The notes under the pieces were generated by a model, which searched no databases, had not been told where the DNA came from, and worked only from the letters and a program-made list of their open reading frames with translations. A DNA stretch of 6,715 nt from positions 1-6,715 of the forward strand of contig JAAFGU010000130.1 in the NCBI GenBank assembly GCA_010365205.1, given 5' to 3'. Positions 1 through 5,254 of the stretch are shown piece by piece. The DNA comes from Aromatoleum sp. GTDB lineage: Bacteria > Pseudomonadota > Gammaproteobacteria > Burkholderiales > Casimicrobiaceae. A program made the translations under genes and the position numbers. The first letter of the stretch is position 1; every line of letters starts with the position of its first letter.

Positions 1-1380
1 GCCGCAGCCGCACCGGCAGCGGCTGCGGCGCCGGCCGCCGCGCCACCGACGCCCAACAAGGGCGACAGCGCGTGGATGATCGTCGCCACGCTGCTCGTGA
101 TCATGATGTCGATCCCGGGCCTGGCGCTGTTCTACGGCGGCCTCGTCCGCTCGAAGAACATGCTGTCGGTGCTGATGCAGGTGTTCGTGATCTTCTCGAT
201 GATCGTCGTGCTGTGGGCCATCTACGGCTACAGCATCGCGTTTACCGAGGGCAACGCCTACTTCGGCGGCTTCGATCGGCTGCTCCTGAAGGATATCTTC
301 ACGATCAAGGATGGCGTGGGCACATTCTCGACGGCCGCCACCTTCAGCAAGGGCGTCGTGATTCCGGAGTACCTCTACGTCGTATTCCAGGCGACGTTCG
401 CGGCGATCACGGTGGCCCTGATCGTGGGCGCATTTGCCGATCGCGCGAAGTTCTCGGCCGTGCTGGTCTTCGCGGCGCTGTGGTTCACGTTTGCGTACCT
501 GCCGATCGCGCACATGGTCTGGTTCTGGCCCGGCCCGGACGGGATCAAGGACGCCGCCACGCTTGCGACGGAAACCGCGAAGGGCGGCTGGCTGTGGCAG
601 AAGGGCGCGCTCGATTTCGCGGGCGGCACCGTGGTGCACATCAACGCCGGCGTTGCCGGCCTCGTGGGCGCCTACGTGATCGGCAAGCGGGTCGGCTACG
701 GCAAGGACTCGATGGCCCCGCACAATCTGACGTTCACGATGATCGGCGCGTCGCTCCTGTGGGTGGGCTGGTTCGGGTTCAATGCCGGCTCCGCGCTTGA
801 AGCGGGCGATACCGCCGCGCTGGCGTTCATCAACACGCTGATCGCCACGGCCGCCGCGGTGCTGTCGTGGATGTTCGCCGAGTGGATGTCGAAGGGCAAG
901 CCGTCGATGCTCGGTGCCGCGTCCGGCGCCGTCGCGGGTCTCGTTGCGATCACGCCTGCCTGCGGCTTCGTCGGGACCAACGGCGCTCTGGTGCTCGGCC
1001 TGCTCGTCGGCGTCATCTGCCTGTGGGGAGTCAACGGACTGAAGCGCATGCTCGGTGCGGACGACGCGCTCGACGTGTTCGGCGTGCACGCCGTAGGCGG
1101 AATACTGGGTGCAATGCTCACCGGCGTGTTCGCGGCCCCCGCTCTGGGCGGTCAGGGGATCTACGATTACGTCGCGAACAAGATCAGCAGCGATTACTCG
1201 ATCTACGATCAGTTGCTCATCCAGGGCACCGGGGTGCTGACGACGATCGTGTGGTCCGGTGTCGTTGCGTTCATCGCGTACAAGATCGTCGACCTCACGA
1301 TCGGCCTGCGCGTGACCGAGGAAGAGGAACGCGAAGGCCTCGACATCAGCTCGCACGGCGAGTCGGCCTACCGGATGTAG
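1..1380 (+). CDS. amtB: AmtB-type ammonium channel, 5' end cut by window
   Basis: Ammonium transporter of the Amt/MEP/Rh family, an 11-helix inner-membrane channel that conducts ammonium/ammonia. The frame is open from base 1, so the start codon and probable signal peptide lie upstream; the ATG at 76 is inside the first membrane helix and is not the start. Codons 1-20 encode an Ala/Pro-rich linker ending in PTPNKGDSAW, which is followed by the typical GLALFYGGLVRSKN segment. Counting from base 1, the E. coli AmtB pore residues are matched: Phe gate F133 and F260, W174 and S264 of the recruitment site, D205 in GALDFAGGT, and the twin histidines H213 and H363. A loop of about 19 extra residues (175-200) separates W174 from D205 relative to E. 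coli; I recall the same insertion in other betaproteobacterial AmtBs. The tail, RVTEEEEREGLD then SAYRM, is the PII (GlnK)-binding region. glnK is expected just upstream but is not visible. A strong terminator follows at 1493-1523. Confidence 0.96.
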   Translation, partial: AAAAPAAAAAPAAAPPTPNKGDSAWMIVATLLVIMMSIPGLALFYGGLVRSKNMLSVLMQVFVIFSMIVVLWAIYGYSIAFTEGNAYFGGFDRLLLKDIFTIKDGVGTFSTAATFSKGVVIPEYLYVVFQATFAAITVALIVGAFADRAKFSAVLVFAALWFTFAYLPIAHMVWFWPGPDGIKDAATLATETAKGGWLWQKGALDFAGGTVVHINAGVAGLVGAYVIGKRVGYGKDSMAPHNLTFTMIGASLLWVGWFGFNAGSALEAGDTAALAFINTLIATAAAVLSWMFAEWMSKGKPSMLGAASGAVAGLVAITPACGFVGTNGALVLGLLVGVICLWGVNGLKRMLGADDALDVFGVHAVGGILGAMLTGVFAAPALGGQGIYDYVANKISSDYSIYDQLLIQGTGVLTTIVWSGVVAFIAYKIVDLTIGLRVTEEEEREGLDISSHGESAYRM

Positions 1381-1492
1381 TCGCCGCCGCAACCCTTGCG
1401 CCGCGCTGCGAACCTGCGTTCTCGCCGCGCGGCGTAAACCGAGGAGTATCTCCCCCTCGCCGCGTCAATGCAGTTTCTCCTCAGTGGCTATT

Positions 1493-1523
1493 CGGGGCGC
1501 CCCTCAAGGCGTCCCGTTTTTTT
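1493..1523 (+). terminator. Rho-independent terminator of amtB
   Basis: A 9-bp stem pairs CGGGGCGCC (1493-1501) with GGCGTCCCG (1508-1516), with one G-U pair and a 6-base loop CCTCAA. Seven T residues (1517-1523) follow immediately. This is a textbook intrinsic terminator in the amtB direction, 113 bases past the stop codon. It implies that amtB transcription ends here and that the downstream genes need their own promoter. Confidence 0.88.
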
Positions 1524-1542
1524 CGAGGCCGTACGCCTCGAA
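1522..1542. repeat. Perfect inverted repeat abutting the terminator T-tract
   Basis: TTCGAGGC (1522-1529) and GCCTCGAA (1535-1542) are perfect reverse complements around a 5-base loop CGTAC. The left arm uses the last two T residues of the amtB terminator. On the minus strand the hairpin is followed by A residues, not T residues, so it is not a terminator for the opposing direction. It could be an operator for the promoter at about 1585, an RNA 3'-end stabilising hairpin, or chance. The structure is clear; the function is unknown. Confidence 0.6.
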
Positions 1543-1584
1543 CGATAGCGGCGCCTGCCCATAACAGGATCGCACTCGCCGGGC

Positions 1585-1590
1585 TACAAT
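1585..1590 (+). promoter_or_regulatory. Sigma70 -10 element (TACAAT) before the leader ORF and dinB
   Basis: TACAAT lies 29 bases before the ATG at 1619 and differs from the consensus TATAAT at one position. No good -35 box is found at 16-18 bases spacing (the region 1561-1568 reads ataacagg), so the promoter would be weak or activator-dependent. Its place downstream of the amtB terminator and upstream of the next ORF fits a real promoter. Transcription would start near 1597, leaving a short leader of about 20 bases. Confidence 0.45.
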
Positions 1591-1605
1591 CCTGGCTTCG
1601 CGCGC

Positions 1606-1609
1606 AAGG
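1606..1609 (+). promoter_or_regulatory. Ribosome binding site for the ORF at 1619
   Basis: AAGG at 1606-1609 is placed 9 bases before the ATG at 1619-1621, a suitable Shine-Dalgarno distance. By contrast, no purine-rich ribosome binding site precedes the GTG of dinB at 1696 (the upstream bases read cgaagccgccgc). This suggests that ribosomes enter at 1619. Confidence 0.45.
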
Positions 1610-1618
1610 CCGACATCC

Positions 1619-1699
1619 ATGGTTTCCCATCTCAACACCGCGCTGCGACCGCCGATCGGCGTCGTTCGCATCGTCGACCGCTTCGAAGCCGCCGCGTGA
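1619..1699 (+). CDS. 26-residue ORF resembling a truncated GshA N-terminus, coupled to dinB
   Basis: This short frame has an ATG, a correctly spaced AAGG and a TACAAT element upstream. It starts MVSHLNTALRPPI and ends RFEAAA. From memory, the start closely resembles that of betaproteobacterial glutamate-cysteine ligase (GshA), which begins roughly MVPHLxTALxGPL, and gshA is the usual gene after amtB in Burkholderia relatives. Nothing after about residue 13 resembles GshA. The TGA stop (1697-1699) overlaps the GTG start (1696-1698) of the DinB gene, an arrangement typical of translational coupling. It may be a relic of gshA whose body was lost, now serving as a leader peptide for dinB. The alternative is a chance open frame. 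Whether it is translated is inference. Confidence 0.4.
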   Translation: MVSHLNTALRPPIGVVRIVDRFEAAA

Positions 1700-2217
1700 T
1701 CGAACCCGAATACTGTCAGTTGATGGCGCGCTATAGCCGCTGGATGAACGAGCGGCTGTATGCGCTGTTGTCGGAGATTCCGGACGACGAGCGCAAGCGC
1801 GAGCGCGGCGCTTTCTTCGGTTCGATGCATGGAACGGCGAACCACCTGCTGTGGGGAGACCGGATGTGGCTCGGTCGATTCATCGACGAGCCGTGCACGC
1901 ACCCGGCGTTCGGCAGCGACATGTTCCAGGACTTCGACCAGTTGCGGCGCGAGCGCGACGACACCGATACGAAGATCCTCGACTGGGCGGGGCAGGTGAC
2001 GCCGACGTGGCTCGCCGGTGCGCTGGTGTATGCGAGCAAGGTCGACGGCAGGACCCGCGAAATGTCCCGCGCCGTCGCCGCGATCCAATTCTTCAACCAC
2101 GGCATCCATCACCGTGGCCAGTTGACGACGCTGATCAAGCAGGCGGGCCGCGATCCGGGGGTCACCGACCTGCCATGGCTGCCGGGCGTCGTGCGAATCG
2201 CCGACGACCCGCCCTAG
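1696..2217 (+). CDS. DinB-family putative metal-dependent protein
   Basis: A 173-residue protein of the DinB/YfiT four-helix-bundle superfamily, small cytosolic proteins that bind a divalent metal through three histidines. Some members are thiol-dependent transferases; the activity of this one cannot be read from the sequence. Helix 1 carries YCQLMARYSRWMNERLY, typical of the group. The probable metal ligands are H50 in the SMHGTANHLLWGD segment and the pair H135/H139 in FNHGIHHRGQL. The length is normal for the family. The start is the GTG at 1696: no other start codon lies upstream in frame nearby, and the family start MI.PEYC fits. It lacks its own clear ribosome binding site and overlaps the stop of the short ORF at 1619-1699. 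Its stop TAG shares the bases CTAG with the stop of the opposing xerC. It is not the DNA polymerase IV gene also called dinB. Confidence 0.88.
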   Translation: MIEPEYCQLMARYSRWMNERLYALLSEIPDDERKRERGAFFGSMHGTANHLLWGDRMWLGRFIDEPCTHPAFGSDMFQDFDQLRRERDDTDTKILDWAGQVTPTWLAGALVYASKVDGRTREMSRAVAAIQFFNHGIHHRGQLTTLIKQAGRDPGVTDLPWLPGVVRIADDPP

Positions 2218-3143
2218 CGCACTCGGGATTTCTTCGCCCGCGGGTGCGCGGCGTCGTAGACCTTCGCGAGCGCCTGGAAATCGAGATGCGTGTACACCTG
2301 CGTGCTGGCGATCGACGCGTGGCCGAGCATCTCCTGCACCGCGCGCAGATCTCCCGACGACTGCAGCACGTGCGACGCGAACGAATGTCGCAGCATGTGC
2401 GGATGAACGTGCCGCGGCAATCCCTGCTTGACCGCCCATTCGGCAAGCCTGCGCTCGATCGCCCGCGGCGTGATCCGCGCGCCGGAGCGGCCGACGAACA
2501 GCGCCTTGGTGTTAGCGCCCTTCAACGTCGCCCGGACCGCCAGCCACGCAGAGAGCGCCTCGCGCGCCGCCGTGCCGACGGGGACGATGCGTTCCTTCGC
2601 GCCCTTGCCCCAGACGCGGACCTCGCCGTTGTCGAGATCAAGGCGATCGACATCCAGGCCCGCGAGCTCTGAAAGCCGCAACCCGGACGAGTACGCGAGT
2701 TCGAGCCACGCGCGATCGCGCACGGCAAGCGGATCGCGAGCCTCGATTTGCACGAGGCGCACCGCCTCGTCGGGCGACAGCGCCGACGGAAGCTTCTTCG
2801 GCGAGCGCGGCGCCTTCAGACCGGCGCAGGGGTTTTCCTTGACCGTCGCATCGCGCTCGAGCAGGAACCCGTAAAACGAGCGCCACGACGACAGCATCCG
2901 CGCGAGGCTGCGTCCGGCGAGTCCGCGGCCGTGGAGCGTCGCCAGGAAACGCCGCAGTTGCGGTGCCGTGAGGGTTCCGAGCGGGGCGGCGCCCGCCAGC
3001 CGCGCGAGGGCCCAGGTGTCGCGTAGATACGCGCCCCGCGTGTGCTCCGGTCGGCCCGTGAGATGCTTTGCGAACGCATCGAGCAGCGCGGCGTTGCCTC
3101 GCGCGACGCCGGGAACGGCGGTGTCCGGTGGCGCTTTCGGCAT
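2214..3143 (-). CDS. xerC: Tyrosine recombinase XerC
   Basis: Site-specific recombinase of 309 residues that, with XerD, acts at dif to resolve chromosome dimers before division. An N-terminal SAM-like core-binding domain covers about residues 15-100 and the catalytic domain about 115-300. All six catalytic residues are present: R156 (SSGLRLSEL), K180 (VWGKGAKER), H249 and R252 (HPHMLRHSF), H275 (LGHASI) and nucleophile Y284 (TQVYTHLD). The context downstream of dapF and DUF484 matches the conserved dapF-DUF484-xerC cluster and favours XerC over XerD. The ATG at 3143 is chosen because the open frame upstream of it overlaps DUF484 and reads as non-homologous sequence; it lies 23 bases after the DUF484 stop, with no strong Shine-Dalgarno, suggesting coupled translation. 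The stop overlaps that of the convergent DinB gene. Confidence 0.95.
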   Translation of the reverse strand: MPKAPPDTAVPGVARGNAALLDAFAKHLTGRPEHTRGAYLRDTWALARLAGAAPLGTLTAPQLRRFLATLHGRGLAGRSLARMLSSWRSFYGFLLERDATVKENPCAGLKAPRSPKKLPSALSPDEAVRLVQIEARDPLAVRDRAWLELAYSSGLRLSELAGLDVDRLDLDNGEVRVWGKGAKERIVPVGTAAREALSAWLAVRATLKGANTKALFVGRSGARITPRAIERRLAEWAVKQGLPRHVHPHMLRHSFASHVLQSSGDLRAVQEMLGHASIASTQVYTHLDFQALAKVYDAAHPRAKKSRVR

Positions 3144-3166
3144 CGCGACCGGGGCGGCGACCGGAC

Positions 3167-3820
3167 TCAGACCGGCGGCAGATAGCGCGCCGTCGCGACA
3201 CTCGCGAGTTCGGCGAGCCGCGTGAGATAGACGGTGCCCATTCCCGGATAGAAGCGCTGCGCGTCGTCGCTGGCGAGACCCAGCAGCCCGAACGTCTGCG
3301 CCGTGCGTAGCGGCAGGACCGCGAACGATTGGCAACCCTCGCCGCCCTCGAACCAGTCGCGCGATTCGAACGGCGCTACCGGCCCGCAATACGGCGCGCC
3401 CATCTGATCGGCATATTCGCGCAGTTCGTGACTTGTCGCCGCGAGTTCGGGAAGGTACGACTGCTCCGGCACCCGGCCCCAGAGCCGACTGGCGACGCGC
3501 GGCACCCCGAAATCCGCCTCGAGGCTGTGGTAGAGCACCGCCAGCGTCGTTTCGAGGTCGGGCGCGGCAAACAGCGCCAGCGTAGAGCGATGCAGCTTTT
3601 CGCTGATCTGATCGTTGTCGGCGCCGAAGCGGACCAGCTCGCGCAGCCGGCTCTCGAGCTCGCCGTTCTTCTCGCGCAGCGTGACGATCTGCCGCTCGGC
3701 GATCGGAATCGCATGCCCGCCATGCGGATGCGGGACGAAGATCTCCGCGATGACATCCGCATACTCTTCGAAGAACTTCGGGTTCTGCTTCAGGTACTCG
3801 GCGACGGCCTTGGCGTCCAT
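3167..3820 (-). CDS. DUF484 family protein (GAF-like)
   Basis: A 217-residue protein of the DUF484 family, equivalent to E. coli YigA by position. Residues 1-45 hold the family signature (AEYLKQNPKFFEEYADVI, then VPHPHGGHAIPIAERQ). Residues 43-65 are charged and heptad-like, probably a coiled coil, and about 75-215 form a GAF-like domain. No enzymatic residues are evident and the biochemical role of the family is not established. The ATG at 3820 is supported by an AGGA (3829-3832) spaced 8 bases upstream and by the conserved family start. It sits 44 bases after dapF and 23 bases before xerC on the same strand, so it is almost certainly co-transcribed with both. Confidence 0.92.
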   Translation of the reverse strand: MDAKAVAEYLKQNPKFFEEYADVIAEIFVPHPHGGHAIPIAERQIVTLREKNGELESRLRELVRFGADNDQISEKLHRSTLALFAAPDLETTLAVLYHSLEADFGVPRVASRLWGRVPEQSYLPELAATSHELREYADQMGAPYCGPVAPFESRDWFEGGEGCQSFAVLPLRTAQTFGLLGLASDDAQRFYPGMGTVYLTRLAELASVATARYLPPV

Positions 3821-3828
3821 CCACGCGA

Positions 3829-3832
3829 TCCT
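3829..3832 (-). promoter_or_regulatory. Ribosome binding site of the DUF484 gene
   Basis: On the minus strand AGGA stands 8 bases before the ATG at 3820. It decides the start, because the frame stays open upstream into dapF and a much longer, spurious product could otherwise be called. Confidence 0.6.
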
Positions 3833-3864
3833 ATCGTTAATGTGCGTAGGCCCGGGGCGCAAGT

Positions 3865-4707
3865 TCACGCCGCGGGAATTTCCCAAACGCCCTCGAACAC
3901 GGTCACCGCGGGGCCGGTCATCTCGACCGGGGTTCCCGGCCCGCGCCACGCGATCGTCAGCGCACCGCCGCGCGTCTCGACGCGCACGACAGGATCCAGC
4001 AGACCGCGCCGGATGCCGGTGACCACCGCCGCGCAGGCGCCGGTTCCGCAAGCGAGCGTTTCGCCCGCTCCGCGCTCCCAGACCCGCAGCCGAATGGTAG
4101 CGCGATCCACGACCTGCATGTAACCCGCGTTGACCCGCCGCGGAAACCGCGGATGCTGCTCCAGCCGAGGGCCCTGCGTGGTCACCGGCGCACGATCGAC
4201 GTTGTCGACCACCTGTACCGCATGCGGATTGCCCATCGACACGACGGTGATGTCCACGGTCTCGCCGCCGAGATCGAGCGGCAGCACGAGCGCGTCGCTG
4301 TCGGAGACAAACGGAACGTCGGCCGGCGCGAACCGCGGTACGCCCATGTCGACGGTCACGCGGCCGTCGTCGGCCAACGCTGGCGTGATGCTGCCGCCGG
4401 CCGTCTCCACGCGAATTTCGCGTTTCGTCGTCAGCCCCTGATCGCGGACGAATTTCACGAAGCAGCGCGCGCCGTTGCCGCACTGCTCGACCTCGCTGCC
4501 GTCGGCATTGTAAATCCGATATACGAAATCGACGTCCGGCCGCGTCGCGCGCTCGACGACCAAGACCTGGTCGCATCCGACGCCAAAGCGCCGGTCGGCC
4601 AGCAGGCGCAACTGTGCACGCGAAAGGTCGACGCGCTGACGAATGCCGTCGAACACGACGAAGTCGTTGCCGAGGCCGTGCATCTTGGTAAAGCGAAGCG
4701 CGGTCAT
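3865..4707 (-). CDS. dapF: Diaminopimelate epimerase
   Basis: Converts LL-diaminopimelate to meso-diaminopimelate, the last step before lysine and a precursor of the peptidoglycan peptide; cytosolic and cofactor-independent. The protein has 280 residues, normal for the family. It has the duplicated DapF fold with the two catalytic cysteines, C76 in EQCGNGARCF and C220 in LACGTGACA (E. coli C73 and C217). Other family motifs are KMHGLGNDFVV (8-18), GCDQ (44-47), SMGNPHAV (157-164) and the E211-R212 pair before the second Cys. The ATG at 4707 overlaps the TGA of the upstream lipoprotein gene (ATGA), implying translational coupling. It is followed by DUF484 and xerC, the order seen in many Gammaproteobacteria and Betaproteobacteria. 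Confidence 0.97.
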   Translation of the reverse strand: MTALRFTKMHGLGNDFVVFDGIRQRVDLSRAQLRLLADRRFGVGCDQVLVVERATRPDVDFVYRIYNADGSEVEQCGNGARCFVKFVRDQGLTTKREIRVETAGGSITPALADDGRVTVDMGVPRFAPADVPFVSDSDALVLPLDLGGETVDITVVSMGNPHAVQVVDNVDRAPVTTQGPRLEQHPRFPRRVNAGYMQVVDRATIRLRVWERGAGETLACGTGACAAVVTGIRRGLLDPVVRVETRGGALTIAWRGPGTPVEMTGPAVTVFEGVWEIPAA

Positions 4708-5171
4708 TGCCGGGTTCCCATCAATTCGCCGATCAGCAGCTCGCCCATCCGTGCGAACCTGAGGTTGATCCCGCCTTGCACCAGCACGCTTCCGGTCACC
4801 TCGTACCGCGCCCGTTTCGTCCGCGAGATGCGGTCCAGCGCCGCGGCCATCGCCGCCAAATCACTGCGCACTTCGATTTCGACGCGCGAGTCTCCCGTTG
4901 CCGCGAGCGTCGTCGGCGACGCGAGCGCTCCGGTCGCGAACCGTTCGCCCTCGACCACTACCGTCGCGTCGAGCGCGCCGACGACGAGATCGTACGCGTT
5001 CGGATTGTGCACGTTCAACACGAATCGAATCCGGGCGTCTCCGGGCAGGAATTGCGTCACGCGGAGGCGTTCGAGTTCGATCGTTGGCGGCAGCGGCTTC
5101 GGCGCCAGAGTCGCGCACGCAGCAACGGCAACGCCTGCCGCGAGGACTGTTGCCGCCTTCCACGAAGTCAT
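4704..5171 (-). CDS. LEA type 2 family (WHy domain) lipoprotein
   Basis: A 155-residue protein with a short lipoprotein signal: positive K5, a hydrophobic stretch (6-18) and the lipobox-like AVAAC with C19 as the likely lipidated residue. This predicts membrane anchoring facing the periplasm. After a Pro-rich spacer (PKPLPP), about residues 30-150 form a beta-rich LEA14/WHy domain, marked by the NPN motif in VLNVHNPNAYDLVV (52-65). Related bacterial proteins are linked to stress or desiccation responses, but no precise function is assigned. The TGA overlaps the dapF start by 4 bases, so it appears to be the first gene of the dapF-DUF484-xerC operon. The ATG at 5171 gives a sensible signal peptide, though the Shine-Dalgarno (cggg) is weak. 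Confidence 0.85.
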   Translation of the reverse strand: MTSWKAATVLAAGVAVAACATLAPKPLPPTIELERLRVTQFLPGDARIRFVLNVHNPNAYDLVVGALDATVVVEGERFATGALASPTTLAATGDSRVEIEVRSDLAAMAAALDRISRTKRARYEVTGSVLVQGGINLRFARMGELLIGELMGTRQ

Positions 5172-5254
5172 CCCGGCCCGTTACCCGCGATGGGCAGTGA
5201 ATCGCATTTCCCGGGGCGGCTGAATTCGATCATTCCGTTGAAAAAAACCGTTCG
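5172..5254 (-). other. Intergenic gap with a T-tract after the NRPS gene
   Basis: These 83 bases separate the NRPS stop from the lipoprotein start. On the minus strand a run of seven T residues (5247-5241) begins 8 bases past the NRPS stop. The only hairpin in front of it is poor (a CCG/CGG stem with a bulge, about 5248-5265), so it is at best a weak terminator. I find no convincing -35/-10 pair for the lipoprotein-dapF operon here, so read-through from upstream cannot be excluded. Confidence 0.4.

Noticed and set aside
76..78. ATG at 76 as the amtB start
   Set aside because: The frame is open upstream and encodes the typical Ala/Pro linker and NKGDSAW segment; starting at 76 would remove part of the first membrane helix.
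1423..1434. CGCCGCGCGGCG palindrome after amtB
   Set aside because: Perfectly self-complementary but with no loop, no T-tract and low complexity; expected by chance in such GC-rich DNA.
72..1736. Overlapping plus- and minus-strand frames within amtB
   Set aside because: They are Arg-rich or low-complexity shadow frames without start signals or recognisable domains, typical of high-GC coding DNA.
1504..2439. Long open frame on the minus strand (311 codons) across the DinB gene
   Set aside because: It is antisense to a clear DinB protein, reads as Arg/Ala-rich sequence with no motifs, and runs through the amtB terminator region; it is a GC-rich shadow frame.
3144..3824. Upstream extension of xerC to 536 codons
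   Set aside because: The extra N-terminal residues are a shifted-frame reading of the DUF484 gene, which has strong family motifs, its own ribosome binding site and start; XerC proteins are about 300 residues.
3821..4576. Upstream extension of the DUF484 frame to 469 codons
   Set aside because: The added part is an out-of-frame shadow of dapF; the AGGA and the conserved family start place the true start at 3820.
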